Shown here in pieces: positions 57,763 through 64,000 of a stretch of DNA of 64,000 bases. The stretch is taken from positions 13,621 through 77,620 of the forward strand of contig UQBY01000017.1 in assembly GCA_900539375.1 (NCBI GenBank), in the 5' to 3' direction. Numbering within the stretch: position 1 is the first letter of the stretch; the number at the start of each line of letters is the position of its first letter. A program made the translations under genes and the position numbers. The notes below the pieces were generated by a model that ran no database searches, had not been told where the DNA came from, and worked only from the letters and a program-made list of their open reading frames with translations. This stretch comes from an uncultured Clostridium sp. (GTDB taxonomy: Bacteria > Bacillota > Clostridia > Clostridiales > Clostridiaceae).

Positions 57763-59934
57763 ATGGGAAGTATTGAAGAAAGATTAGCTAAGGAGCTTGA
57801 ACTTAAGATTAATCAGGTTAACAATGTAATTGAAATGTTAGATGAAGGAAACACAGTACCCTTTATAGCAAGATATAGAAAGGAAAGAACAGGTGGACTT
57901 TCAGATGAGGTTTTAAGAAAGCTTTCAGAAAGATTAGTATATTTAAGAAGTTTAGAGGAAAGAAAAGCAGATGTTTCAAGACTTATTAATGAGCAAGGAA
58001 AACTTACAGAAGAAATATCAAAAGAGCTTGAAAAAGCTGAAACATTAACAGAAGTAGAAGATATTTATAGACCATATAAACCTAAGAAAAGAACAAGGGC
58101 AACTATAGCAAAGGAAAAAGGACTCAATGATTTAGCCCAATTAATTTTAAATGGAAAGTTTAAAGGTGATTTAATAGAGGAAACTTCAAAATATATAAAT
58201 GAAGAAAAGGGAGTAAATAATGTTGATGAAGCATTAGAGGGAGCTGAAGATATTATAGCAGAATCAATTTCAGAAGAAGCTAAATTTAGAAAATATATAA
58301 GAGAATTAGTATTAAGAGAGGGAACAATAGAATCTAAAGGAAATAGCGAAAACACTACTCCTTATGAAATGTATTATGATTATAGTGAACAAGTAAAAAA
58401 TATTCCTCCTCATAGAATATTAGCAATAAATAGGGGAGAAAAAGAGAAAGTTTTATCTGTAAAAATTAATATAAATGAAGAAAAAGTTATAAAGTATTTA
58501 GAAAATAAATTACTAAAAAATAATGAAATAACAGATGAAAAAATAAAAATTGCAATAAAGGATGCCTATAAAAGACTTATATTCCCTTCAATAGAAAGAG
58601 AGGTAAGAAGTGAACTTACTGATAAAGGTGAAGAGGGAGCAATAAATATATTTAAAGAAAATTTAAAGGCACTTCTTATGCAAGCCCCTATTAAGGGTAA
58701 AACTGTTATGGGATATGACCCAGGATTTAGAACTGGATGTAAGGTTGCTATATTAGATAAAACAGGAAAATTTTTAGAAAATGTTGCTGTATATCCTACA
58801 GAACCTAAAAAGGATATAGAAGGAACTAAGAAAACTTTAAAAGCATTAATTAAAAAATATGATGTTGATGTTATTTCTCTAGGAAATGGAACAGCTTCAA
58901 GAGAATCTGAAGAAGTAATTGCTGAAATGATTAGTGAAATAAAAAAAGAAACAGGAAAAGAAGTATCTTATGTTATTGTTTCAGAGGCAGGAGCTTCTGT
59001 ATATTCAGCTTCTGAACTTGGAACTAAAGAATATCCAGATTTAGATGTTACAGTAAGGGGAGCTATATCAATAGGAAGAAGACTTCAAGACCCTATGGCA
59101 GAATTAGTTAAAATAGACCCAAAGGCCATTGGAGTTGGTCAATATCAACATGATGTTACTCAAAAAAGATTAGAAGAATCTTTAAAGGGAGTTGTTGAAG
59201 ATTCTGTAAATAAAGTTGGAGTAGATTTAAATACTGCAACTCCATCATTGTTAACATATATTTCAGGAATAAATTCTGCAATAGCTAAAAATATTGTTGA
59301 TTATAGAAATGAAAATGGTGGATTTAAATCTAGAAAAGAATTATTAAAGGTAAAAAGATTAGGGCAAAAGGCTTATGAACAATGTGCAGGATTTTTAAGA
59401 GTTTCAGAAAGTGAAGAACTTTTAGATAATACATCAGTGCATCCAGAGTCTTATAAAGAGGCTAAAAAGTTAATAGAAATTTTAGGATATACAAAAGAGG
59501 ATTTAAAAAATAAAAAATTATCAGATATTGAAGAAAGAGTTAAAGAAAAAGGCATAAATAATATTGAAAAAGATATTGAAATTGGAGAATTAACATTAAA
59601 AGATATAATAAAAGAACTTCAAAAACCAGGAAGAGACCCTAGAGATGAAATGCCAAAACCAATATTAAAAACAGGAGTTATAGATTTAAAAGATTTGAAG
59701 CCAGGAATGGTTTTAATGGGAACAGTTAGAAACGTTTCAGATTTTGGAGCTTTTGTAGATATTGGAGTTCATCAAGATGGATTAGTTCATAAAAGTCAAA
59801 TGGCAAATAGATTTGTAAAGCATCCACTTGATATTGTTAAAGTTGGAGATATTATAAAGGTAAAAATATTAGAAGTTGATTCTAAGAGAAAAAGAATATC
59901 CTTATCAATGAAAGATATTAAAGAAGAGGATTAA
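57763..59934 (+). CDS. tex: Tex-family RNA-binding transcription accessory protein
   Basis: 723 residues; ATG behind TTAGGAGGG. Layout: N-terminal helical Tex domain (EGNTVPFIARYRKERTGGL at residues 27-45), YqgF/RNase H-like domain (PIKGKTVMGYDPGFRTGCKVAILD near 310), helix-hairpin-helix domain (SGINSAIAKNIVDYRNENGGF and LLKVKRLGQKAYEQCAGFLR, about 500-550) and a C-terminal S1 RNA-binding domain (about 645-715, MVLMGTVRNVSDFGAFVDIGVHQ). Full length. Role in transcription and RNA metabolism; the mechanism varies by species. Confidence 0.96.
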   Translation: MGSIEERLAKELELKINQVNNVIEMLDEGNTVPFIARYRKERTGGLSDEVLRKLSERLVYLRSLEERKADVSRLINEQGKLTEEISKELEKAETLTEVEDIYRPYKPKKRTRATIAKEKGLNDLAQLILNGKFKGDLIEETSKYINEEKGVNNVDEALEGAEDIIAESISEEAKFRKYIRELVLREGTIESKGNSENTTPYEMYYDYSEQVKNIPPHRILAINRGEKEKVLSVKININEEKVIKYLENKLLKNNEITDEKIKIAIKDAYKRLIFPSIEREVRSELTDKGEEGAINIFKENLKALLMQAPIKGKTVMGYDPGFRTGCKVAILDKTGKFLENVAVYPTEPKKDIEGTKKTLKALIKKYDVDVISLGNGTASRESEEVIAEMISEIKKETGKEVSYVIVSEAGASVYSASELGTKEYPDLDVTVRGAISIGRRLQDPMAELVKIDPKAIGVGQYQHDVTQKRLEESLKGVVEDSVNKVGVDLNTATPSLLTYISGINSAIAKNIVDYRNENGGFKSRKELLKVKRLGQKAYEQCAGFLRVSESEELLDNTSVHPESYKEAKKLIEILGYTKEDLKNKKLSDIEERVKEKGINNIEKDIEIGELTLKDIIKELQKPGRDPRDEMPKPILKTGVIDLKDLKPGMVLMGTVRNVSDFGAFVDIGVHQDGLVHKSQMANRFVKHPLDIVKVGDIIKVKILEVDSKRKRISLSMKDIKEED

Positions 59935-59943
59935 AAAATAAAA

Positions 59944-60007
59944 AAAGAAATACGTTATAAATTCATTAGATTTTAATAAAATTATAGCATATTTCTTTTA
60001 TTTTTTT
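59944..60007 (+). terminator. terminator of tex
   Basis: AAAGAAATACGTTATAA pairs with TTATAGCATATTTCTTT (one mismatch, one G-U), followed by a T run. Confidence 0.75.
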
Positions 60008-60138
60008 AAAATTACAGGTAAATAACTTATAAAAAAATTATTTGTTTAAAAATGTTTATTTTGAAAACGTGTAAAATTTTATAAAAATAAATATAAATAG
60101 GTATAAAAAATCAAATTAATAAAAATATTCAATAAGTA

Positions 60139-60167
60139 TTGAAAAAAAATTAGCATAGAAGTATTAT
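60139..60167 (+). promoter_or_regulatory. sigma-A promoter of cstA
   Basis: TTGAAA (60139-60144), 17 bases, TATTAT (60162-60167). No operator or CRE box was recognised; the rest of 60010-60234 shows nothing else. Confidence 0.5.
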
Positions 60168-60234
60168 TACTAATAAATAATTAAAAGATATGCATATTTT
60201 TTAAAAATAACAACTATATGGGGGCGTTTTTAAA

Positions 60235-61914
60235 ATGAACGGTTTATTAATGATAGGTATTGCAATCTTAGTATTAGGAGGTGCCTATTTACTTTATGGA
60301 AGATGGCTTGCAAATAAATGGGGAATAGACCCAAAAGCCAAAACACCAGCATATACTCATGAAGATGGAAAAGATTATATTCCAACTTCAAAAGGAACAG
60401 TATTTGCTCATCAATTTTCATCTATAGCAGGAGCAGGCCCTGTAACTGGACCAATAATAGCAGCAGCTTTTGGTTGGTTACCTGTATTATTATGGCTTCT
60501 TGTTGGGGGAATTTTCTTTGGTGCAGTACATGACTTTGGTGCTATGTATGCATCAGTAAAAAATGAAGGAAAATCAATGGGATTTCTTATAGAAAAATAT
60601 ATTGGAAAGACTGGTAAAAAATTATTTTCACTTTTTGCATGGATTTTTACTTTACTTGTAATTGCAGCATTTTCAGATATAGTAGCTAATACATTTAATG
60701 GATTTAATGCTGATGGAAGCAAAAATACTCCAAATGCAGCAGCAGCTTCAATTTCTATGTTATTTATTGTAGTAGCAGTGCTTTTTGGATTATATATAAA
60801 ATATGCAAAGCCAAATGGAAAACTTCAATTTGTTATAGGAATTATTCTTTTAATAGCAATGCTTGCTGTAGGAATAAAATTTCCACTTTATTTTAGTAAA
60901 AATGTATGGCTTGCTGTTATATTTGTATATATTTTTGTAGCAGCAATAGCACCAATGTGGATTTTAATGCAACCAAGAGATTATTTAAGTTCATTCTTAC
61001 TTATAGGTATGATAGTTGGTGCAGTTTTAGGAATAATTGTAGCAAATCCATCAATGAATTTACCAGCATTTACTGGATTTAATGTAGGAGGAAAGAATTT
61101 ATTTCCAACTTTATTTATAACAATTGCTTGTGGAGCTGTATCAGGATTCCATAGCTTAGTTTCATCAGGAACTTCATCAAAGCAAGTTAAAAATGAAAAA
61201 GATATGTTATGTATTTCATATGGTGCAATGAATGTAGAAACTTTACTTGGAGTTGTAGCACTTGTAGTTGTAGGTTCAGCATCAGTAGGAGGTAAAATTC
61301 CAGATGGAACTCCATTTACAATATTTGCAAGCTCTGTAGCAGGATTCTTAGAAAAGTTAGGAATATCTCAACATATAGCAGTATGCTTTATGACAATGTG
61401 TATTTCAGCATTAGGTTTAACAACATTAGACTCAGTTGCACGTATTGGACGTATGTCATTTCAAGAATTATTCTTAGATGAAGAAACTGATAAGAGTAAG
61501 TTATCTAAAGTAGTAAAATTTTTAACTAATGATTATGTAGCAACTTTAATAACATTAGCTTTAGGATTACTTTTAGCTTTTGGTGGATATAATAGTGTAT
61601 GGCCATTATTTGGTTCAGCAAACCAATTACTTTCTGCATTAGTATTAATAACTTTAGCAGTATTTCTTAGAGTTACTGGACGTAAGGGATTTATGCTTTG
61701 GGCACCAATGGCAATTATGTTAATAGTAACACTTACTTCTTTAGTACAAGCAACAATTACAATATTAGAAAAATTATTTGTAACTGGAGGTTTTGTATTC
61801 CTTACAGATGGATTACAACTTATTTTTGCAATATTATTAATGGTTCTTGGAGTTTTAGTAGCATTATCTTCATTTAAAAAATTATTTGGAAAAGAAGAAA
61901 AAGTTCAAGCATAA
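60235..61914 (+). CDS. cstA: carbon starvation protein CstA-type transporter
   Basis: 559 residues; ATG after GGGGGCG. The CstA family takes up pyruvate and in some species peptides, and is induced on carbon limitation. Seen: GGAYLLYGRWLANKWGID at the N-terminus, the signature FAHQFSSIAGAGPVTGPIIAAAFGWLP (residues about 57-83), GAVHDFGAMYAS, ACGAVSGFHSLVSSGTSSKQV and TLDSVARIGRM. About 14 to 16 transmembrane segments. It belongs to the shorter CstA form, near 560 residues rather than 700. Monocistronic; the FMN leader follows. Confidence 0.95.
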   Translation: MNGLLMIGIAILVLGGAYLLYGRWLANKWGIDPKAKTPAYTHEDGKDYIPTSKGTVFAHQFSSIAGAGPVTGPIIAAAFGWLPVLLWLLVGGIFFGAVHDFGAMYASVKNEGKSMGFLIEKYIGKTGKKLFSLFAWIFTLLVIAAFSDIVANTFNGFNADGSKNTPNAAAASISMLFIVVAVLFGLYIKYAKPNGKLQFVIGIILLIAMLAVGIKFPLYFSKNVWLAVIFVYIFVAAIAPMWILMQPRDYLSSFLLIGMIVGAVLGIIVANPSMNLPAFTGFNVGGKNLFPTLFITIACGAVSGFHSLVSSGTSSKQVKNEKDMLCISYGAMNVETLLGVVALVVVGSASVGGKIPDGTPFTIFASSVAGFLEKLGISQHIAVCFMTMCISALGLTTLDSVARIGRMSFQELFLDEETDKSKLSKVVKFLTNDYVATLITLALGLLLAFGGYNSVWPLFGSANQLLSALVLITLAVFLRVTGRKGFMLWAPMAIMLIVTLTSLVQATITILEKLFVTGGFVFLTDGLQLIFAILLMVLGVLVALSSFKKLFGKEEKVQA

Positions 61915-61921
61915 AATTAAG

Positions 61922-61950
61922 TTGCAAAATTTAAATATAAAAAGTATAAT
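61922..61950 (+). promoter_or_regulatory. sigma-A promoter of the ribU leader
   Basis: TTGCAA (61922-61927), 17 bases, TATAAT (61945-61950), about 20 bases before the riboswitch. Confidence 0.65.
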
Positions 61951-61970
61951 AATATAAGAATTAAATAAAG

Positions 61971-62078
61971 TCTTCAGGGCGGGGTGTAAGTCCCCACCGG
62001 CGGTAAAGCCCGCGAGCTAAGTTTTAGCATGATTCGGTTAAATTCCGAAGCCGACAGTATAGTCTGGATGGAAGAAGG
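61971..62078 (+). promoter_or_regulatory. FMN riboswitch (RFN element)
   Basis: Conserved blocks in order: TCTTCAGGGCGGGGTG, AAGTCCCCACCGGCGGTAAAG, CCCGCGAGC, GATTCGGTTAAATTCCGAAGCCGACAGT (split stem) and AGTCTGGATGGAAGAAGG. P1 pairs TCTTC with GAAGA. High FMN favours the terminator downstream and shuts off riboflavin uptake. Confidence 0.98.
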
Positions 62079-62109
62079 TATTATTAGGATAGTATTTTAA
62101 AACATATTT

Positions 62110-62137
62110 GCCCTGACTTTTTAGTCAGGGCTTTTTT
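62110..62137 (+). terminator. FMN-controlled terminator
   Basis: GCCCTGAC (62110-62117) and GTCAGGGC (62124-62131), then TTTTTT. GCCCTGA is also complementary to the TCAGGGC of the aptamer 5' strand (61974-61980), the likely antiterminator pairing. Confidence 0.92.
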
Positions 62138-62180
62138 CTAATAATTACCCTGAAAAGATAAAATAAGGGGGAGTTTAGCA

Positions 62181-62759
62181 ATGAATAATTCAGACAAAAA
62201 TTTAAGTAAAGGAATAAAAATTGCATTATTAGGTGCTATGGCATCTATATTAATGTTTTTTGATTTTCCAATAATACCAGCTTTTTCTTGGTTAAAAATT
62301 GACTTAAGTGAAATTCCAGTATTAATAGGAGCTTTTGCTTTTGGACCTATATCAGGAATTATTATAGAAGGACTAAAAATAGTTTTATATGTAATTATAA
62401 AGGGAACTCATACAGGATTTGTTGGAGAATTAGCAAACTTTATAGTAGGCATATCTTTAGTAGTACCAGCAGCATTAATTTATCATAGAAAAAAGAGCAA
62501 AACTGGTGCTGTTATAGGAATGGTAGTTGGAACTTTAGTTATGGAAGTTTCAGGAATTATAGCAAACTTATATTTATTAATACCTGCTTATGGAATTACT
62601 ATTAATACACAAAAATATGTATTATATGGCTTATTACCATTTAACGGAGTTAAAGCCTTAATAGTATGTGTTTTAACATTTATATTATATAAAAAATTAT
62701 CAGTTTCATTATTTAAAAATGAAATTGCATTTAATAAAAAAGAAATGGCTAATAGTTAA
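62181..62759 (+). CDS. ribU: riboflavin ECF transporter substrate-binding subunit RibU
   Basis: 192 residues; ATG behind AAGGGGGAG. RibU is the S component that binds riboflavin and docks on the shared EcfAA'T energising module, encoded elsewhere. Six transmembrane helices; N-terminal basic helix with ALLGAMASILMFFDFPI, then SWLKIDLSEIPVLIGAFAFGPISGIIIEGLK, the family signature, and HTGFVGELANFIVG. Controlled by the FMN riboswitch directly upstream, which supports the vitamin assignment. Confidence 0.96.
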   Translation: MNNSDKNLSKGIKIALLGAMASILMFFDFPIIPAFSWLKIDLSEIPVLIGAFAFGPISGIIIEGLKIVLYVIIKGTHTGFVGELANFIVGISLVVPAALIYHRKKSKTGAVIGMVVGTLVMEVSGIIANLYLLIPAYGITINTQKYVLYGLLPFNGVKALIVCVLTFILYKKLSVSLFKNEIAFNKKEMANS

Positions 62760-62772
62760 TTAAGAATTTTTA

Positions 62773-62813
62773 AAAGTTGTAGTAAAACTAAAAAGTATTA
62801 CTACAACTTTTTT
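62773..62813 (+). terminator. terminator of ribU
   Basis: AAAGTTGTAGTAA and TTACTACAACTTT, 12-base loop, T run. Confidence 0.92.
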
Positions 62814-63020
62814 GTTTATAAATTGTAAAAAACTTTAAGATTAATAGAAAAATAAGATTATTTTAATTAGTTTATTAATAAATAAATAATAATTATATTT
62901 TTTTATTGAAAAATATAAGAAAAATATATAAATATATTTAATTTTAATGGAAAAACAAGTATAATTAAAAAAGAGTATAAATTTTAGAAGGAAGAAAAAT
63001 TATAAATTGGAGTGAGTTAT

Positions 63021-64000
63021 GTGCAAAATAAGAAAATTTTAGGTTTAGTAGTTATGGCATCTACCATTGCAAGTGTTACATTTGTACAAAGTGCGGAAAT
63101 TAAAGCAGCTGAAAAAGAAATAAAGGGTATAGTTATAAATGTTAACTCTAATCTTGCTATTAGAAAAGGTGCAAATTTAGATAGTGAAATAATAGGGTTA
63201 CTATTAAATGGAGATGAAGTATCAATAACAGGTATAAATGGAGATTGGTATGAAATAAAATACAAAGAAAGTAAAGGTTATGTAAATAAAGATTATATAG
63301 AAATTTCTGAAGAAGATGTACAAGAAGTAATAAAAAATGAAACAGAAACAGCAGGTGTACAAGAAGCAGTAAAGAATGAGATAGAAACAGCAGATGTACA
63401 AGAAGAAGTAAAGAATGAAACAGAAACAACAGATGTACAAGAAGAAGTAGTAAAGAATGAAATAGAAATAGCAGATGTGCAAGAAGAAGTAAAGAATGAA
63501 ACAGAAACAACAGATGTGCAAGAAGCAGAAAAGGATGAAATAGAAACAACAGATGTACAAGAAGCAGAAAAAATAGAAGATAATGCTCAAGAGTCAGCAA
63601 AAAGTGTATCAGTAGGAGAATATGAAATAAGCACTTTTGCTTTGTCTAGCAGTGCAGTGTCTGTATCTCAAAAAGGAACAGTAGTAAATGTACATTCTGT
63701 TTTAAGAGTAAGAAGTGAAGCTAGTTTAAATTCTGAAGTAGTAGGATATTTAACCAATGGATGTAGTGTTAATATATTAGGTGAAAATGGTGACTGGTAC
63801 AATATAAATTATAATGGAAAAAGTGTATATGTAAGTAAAGAGTATGTACAAGTTTCAGGGGGAGCAAGTAATTCTTCAGAAAGTAGTTCACAAGAGACAA
63901 GAAGTGGAAAAAGTGGACAAGTAGTAAATGTACATAGCAGTTTAAATGTAAGAAGTGGAGCAAGTACAAGTAGTAGTGTTATAGGCTCCTTATCTAATGG
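63021..64000 (+). CDS. secreted SH3-domain protein with 13-residue repeats, 5' part
   Basis: GTG 63021 behind TGGAG starts a frame still open at the window end (326 residues seen). N-terminal signal peptide (QNKKILGLVVMASTIASVTFVQSA, cleavage likely near residues 25-30). Then bacterial SH3 (SH3_3) domain 1 (about 37-95; INVNSNLAIRKGAN, GDWYEIKY, GYVNKDYI), an acidic repeat linker (about 98-195), SH3 domain 2 (about 217-275; VNVHSVLRVRSEAS, GDWYNINY) and the start of a third (VNVHSSLNVRSGAS). Such proteins usually end in a peptidoglycan hydrolase domain (NlpC/P60, amidase or glucosaminidase) that here would lie beyond the window. Surface adhesin is the alternative. The gap 62816-63018 is AT-rich with nothing recognised. 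Confidence 0.85.
   Translation, partial: MQNKKILGLVVMASTIASVTFVQSAEIKAAEKEIKGIVINVNSNLAIRKGANLDSEIIGLLLNGDEVSITGINGDWYEIKYKESKGYVNKDYIEISEEDVQEVIKNETETAGVQEAVKNEIETADVQEEVKNETETTDVQEEVVKNEIEIADVQEEVKNETETTDVQEAEKDEIETTDVQEAEKIEDNAQESAKSVSVGEYEISTFALSSSAVSVSQKGTVVNVHSVLRVRSEASLNSEVVGYLTNGCSVNILGENGDWYNINYNGKSVYVSKEYVQVSGGASNSSESSSQETRSGKSGQVVNVHSSLNVRSGASTSSSVIGSLSN
63315..63590 (+). repeat. in-frame tandem repeat, 39-bp unit
   Basis: About seven imperfect copies of a 13-codon unit (VQEEVKNETETTD and variants such as VQEAVKNEIETAD). One copy has an extra Val codon (14 codons); the last two have EAEK in place of EEVK. Strongly acidic. Copy number may vary between strains. Confidence 0.9.

Noticed and set aside
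63315..63590. CRISPR-like array
   Set aside because: The repeats are contiguous, in frame and imperfect, without unique spacers; no cas gene is near.
63160..63600. Leu/His-rich minus-strand frames of 122 and 146 codons
   Set aside because: They are shadows of the 39-bp acidic repeat in the SH3-domain gene.

Overview
The window is a contiguous chromosomal segment of a very AT-rich, low-GC endospore-forming Firmicute, almost certainly Clostridium sensu stricto. C. perfringens or a close relative is a reasonable guess but is not proven. The grounds are strong purine-rich Shine-Dalgarno sites, frequent TTG/GTG starts, AGA/ATA/TTA-rich codon use, and a dense set of sporulation genes: yabG, sipL, spoIIR, spoIID, spoIIQ, spoIIID, yyaC and CotS-type coat kinases. 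An F1Fo ATPase and thiolase fit an anaerobe. Gene order is largely ancestral Firmicute order and shares blocks with Bacillus subtilis: rho-rpmE-prmC/prfA-ywlC-rpiB-upp-mnaA-atp-ywmB-murA-spoIID-spoIIQ-spoIIID-mbl, and comF-hpf-secA-prfB. No insertion sequence, prophage or CRISPR array was seen.

Layout: 1-3.7 kb holds the 3' part of tsaD, an alpha/beta hydrolase-like membrane-anchored protein whose nucleophile elbow carries Glu instead of Ser, an HtrA protease and a Cys-tailed secreted-type protein. 3.8-3.95 kb has a 30-residue predicted membrane microprotein. 4-10.3 kb is a spore-coat module: two GT4 glycosyltransferases on the minus strand, each divergent from CotS-family kinases on the plus strand. 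Between two kinases lies a 244-residue gene that looks like a CotS pseudokinase. 10.3-19 kb carries yabG (with a textbook sigma-K promoter), veg (with tandem sigma-A promoters), a candidate minus-strand small RNA, sipL, the cyanophycin pair cphB-cphA, ispE and spoIIR. 19-30.4 kb holds a PP-loop protein, ywiB, rho, rpmE, yqhQ, prmC, prfA, a Sua5-type tsaC, rpiB, upp, a dCMP deaminase and UDP-GlcNAc 2-epimerase. 30.5-33 kb has thiolase and a CapA-like protein. 33.3-39.9 kb is the complete atpIBEFHAGDC operon, preceded by a 9-codon minigene.

40-46.4 kb is ywmB, murA, spoIID, spoIIQ, spoIIID, mreB/mbl and yyaC (minus). 46.5-48.2 kb has tRNA-Tyr and a SAM-I riboswitch controlling metK. 48.3-57.1 kb holds recD2, a ComFA-like protein lacking helicase motifs, comFC, the raiA-motif structured RNA, hpf, secA and prfB with its programmed +1 frameshift. 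57.3-64 kb has a small membrane protein (minus), tex, cstA, an FMN riboswitch with ribU, and the 5' part of a secreted SH3-domain protein with a 13-residue tandem repeat.

Functionally the window combines housekeeping (translation termination, t6A, ATP synthesis, cell wall precursors, secretion) with a mother-cell/forespore programme: SpoIIR signals to the mother cell, SpoIID and SpoIIQ act in engulfment, SpoIIID reprograms mother-cell transcription, and SipL, YabG and the CotS/GT4 group act in coat assembly. Cyanophycin genes sit within this programme. Starts were chosen on Shine-Dalgarno position; all names rest on motif recognition and gene order, without database searches.
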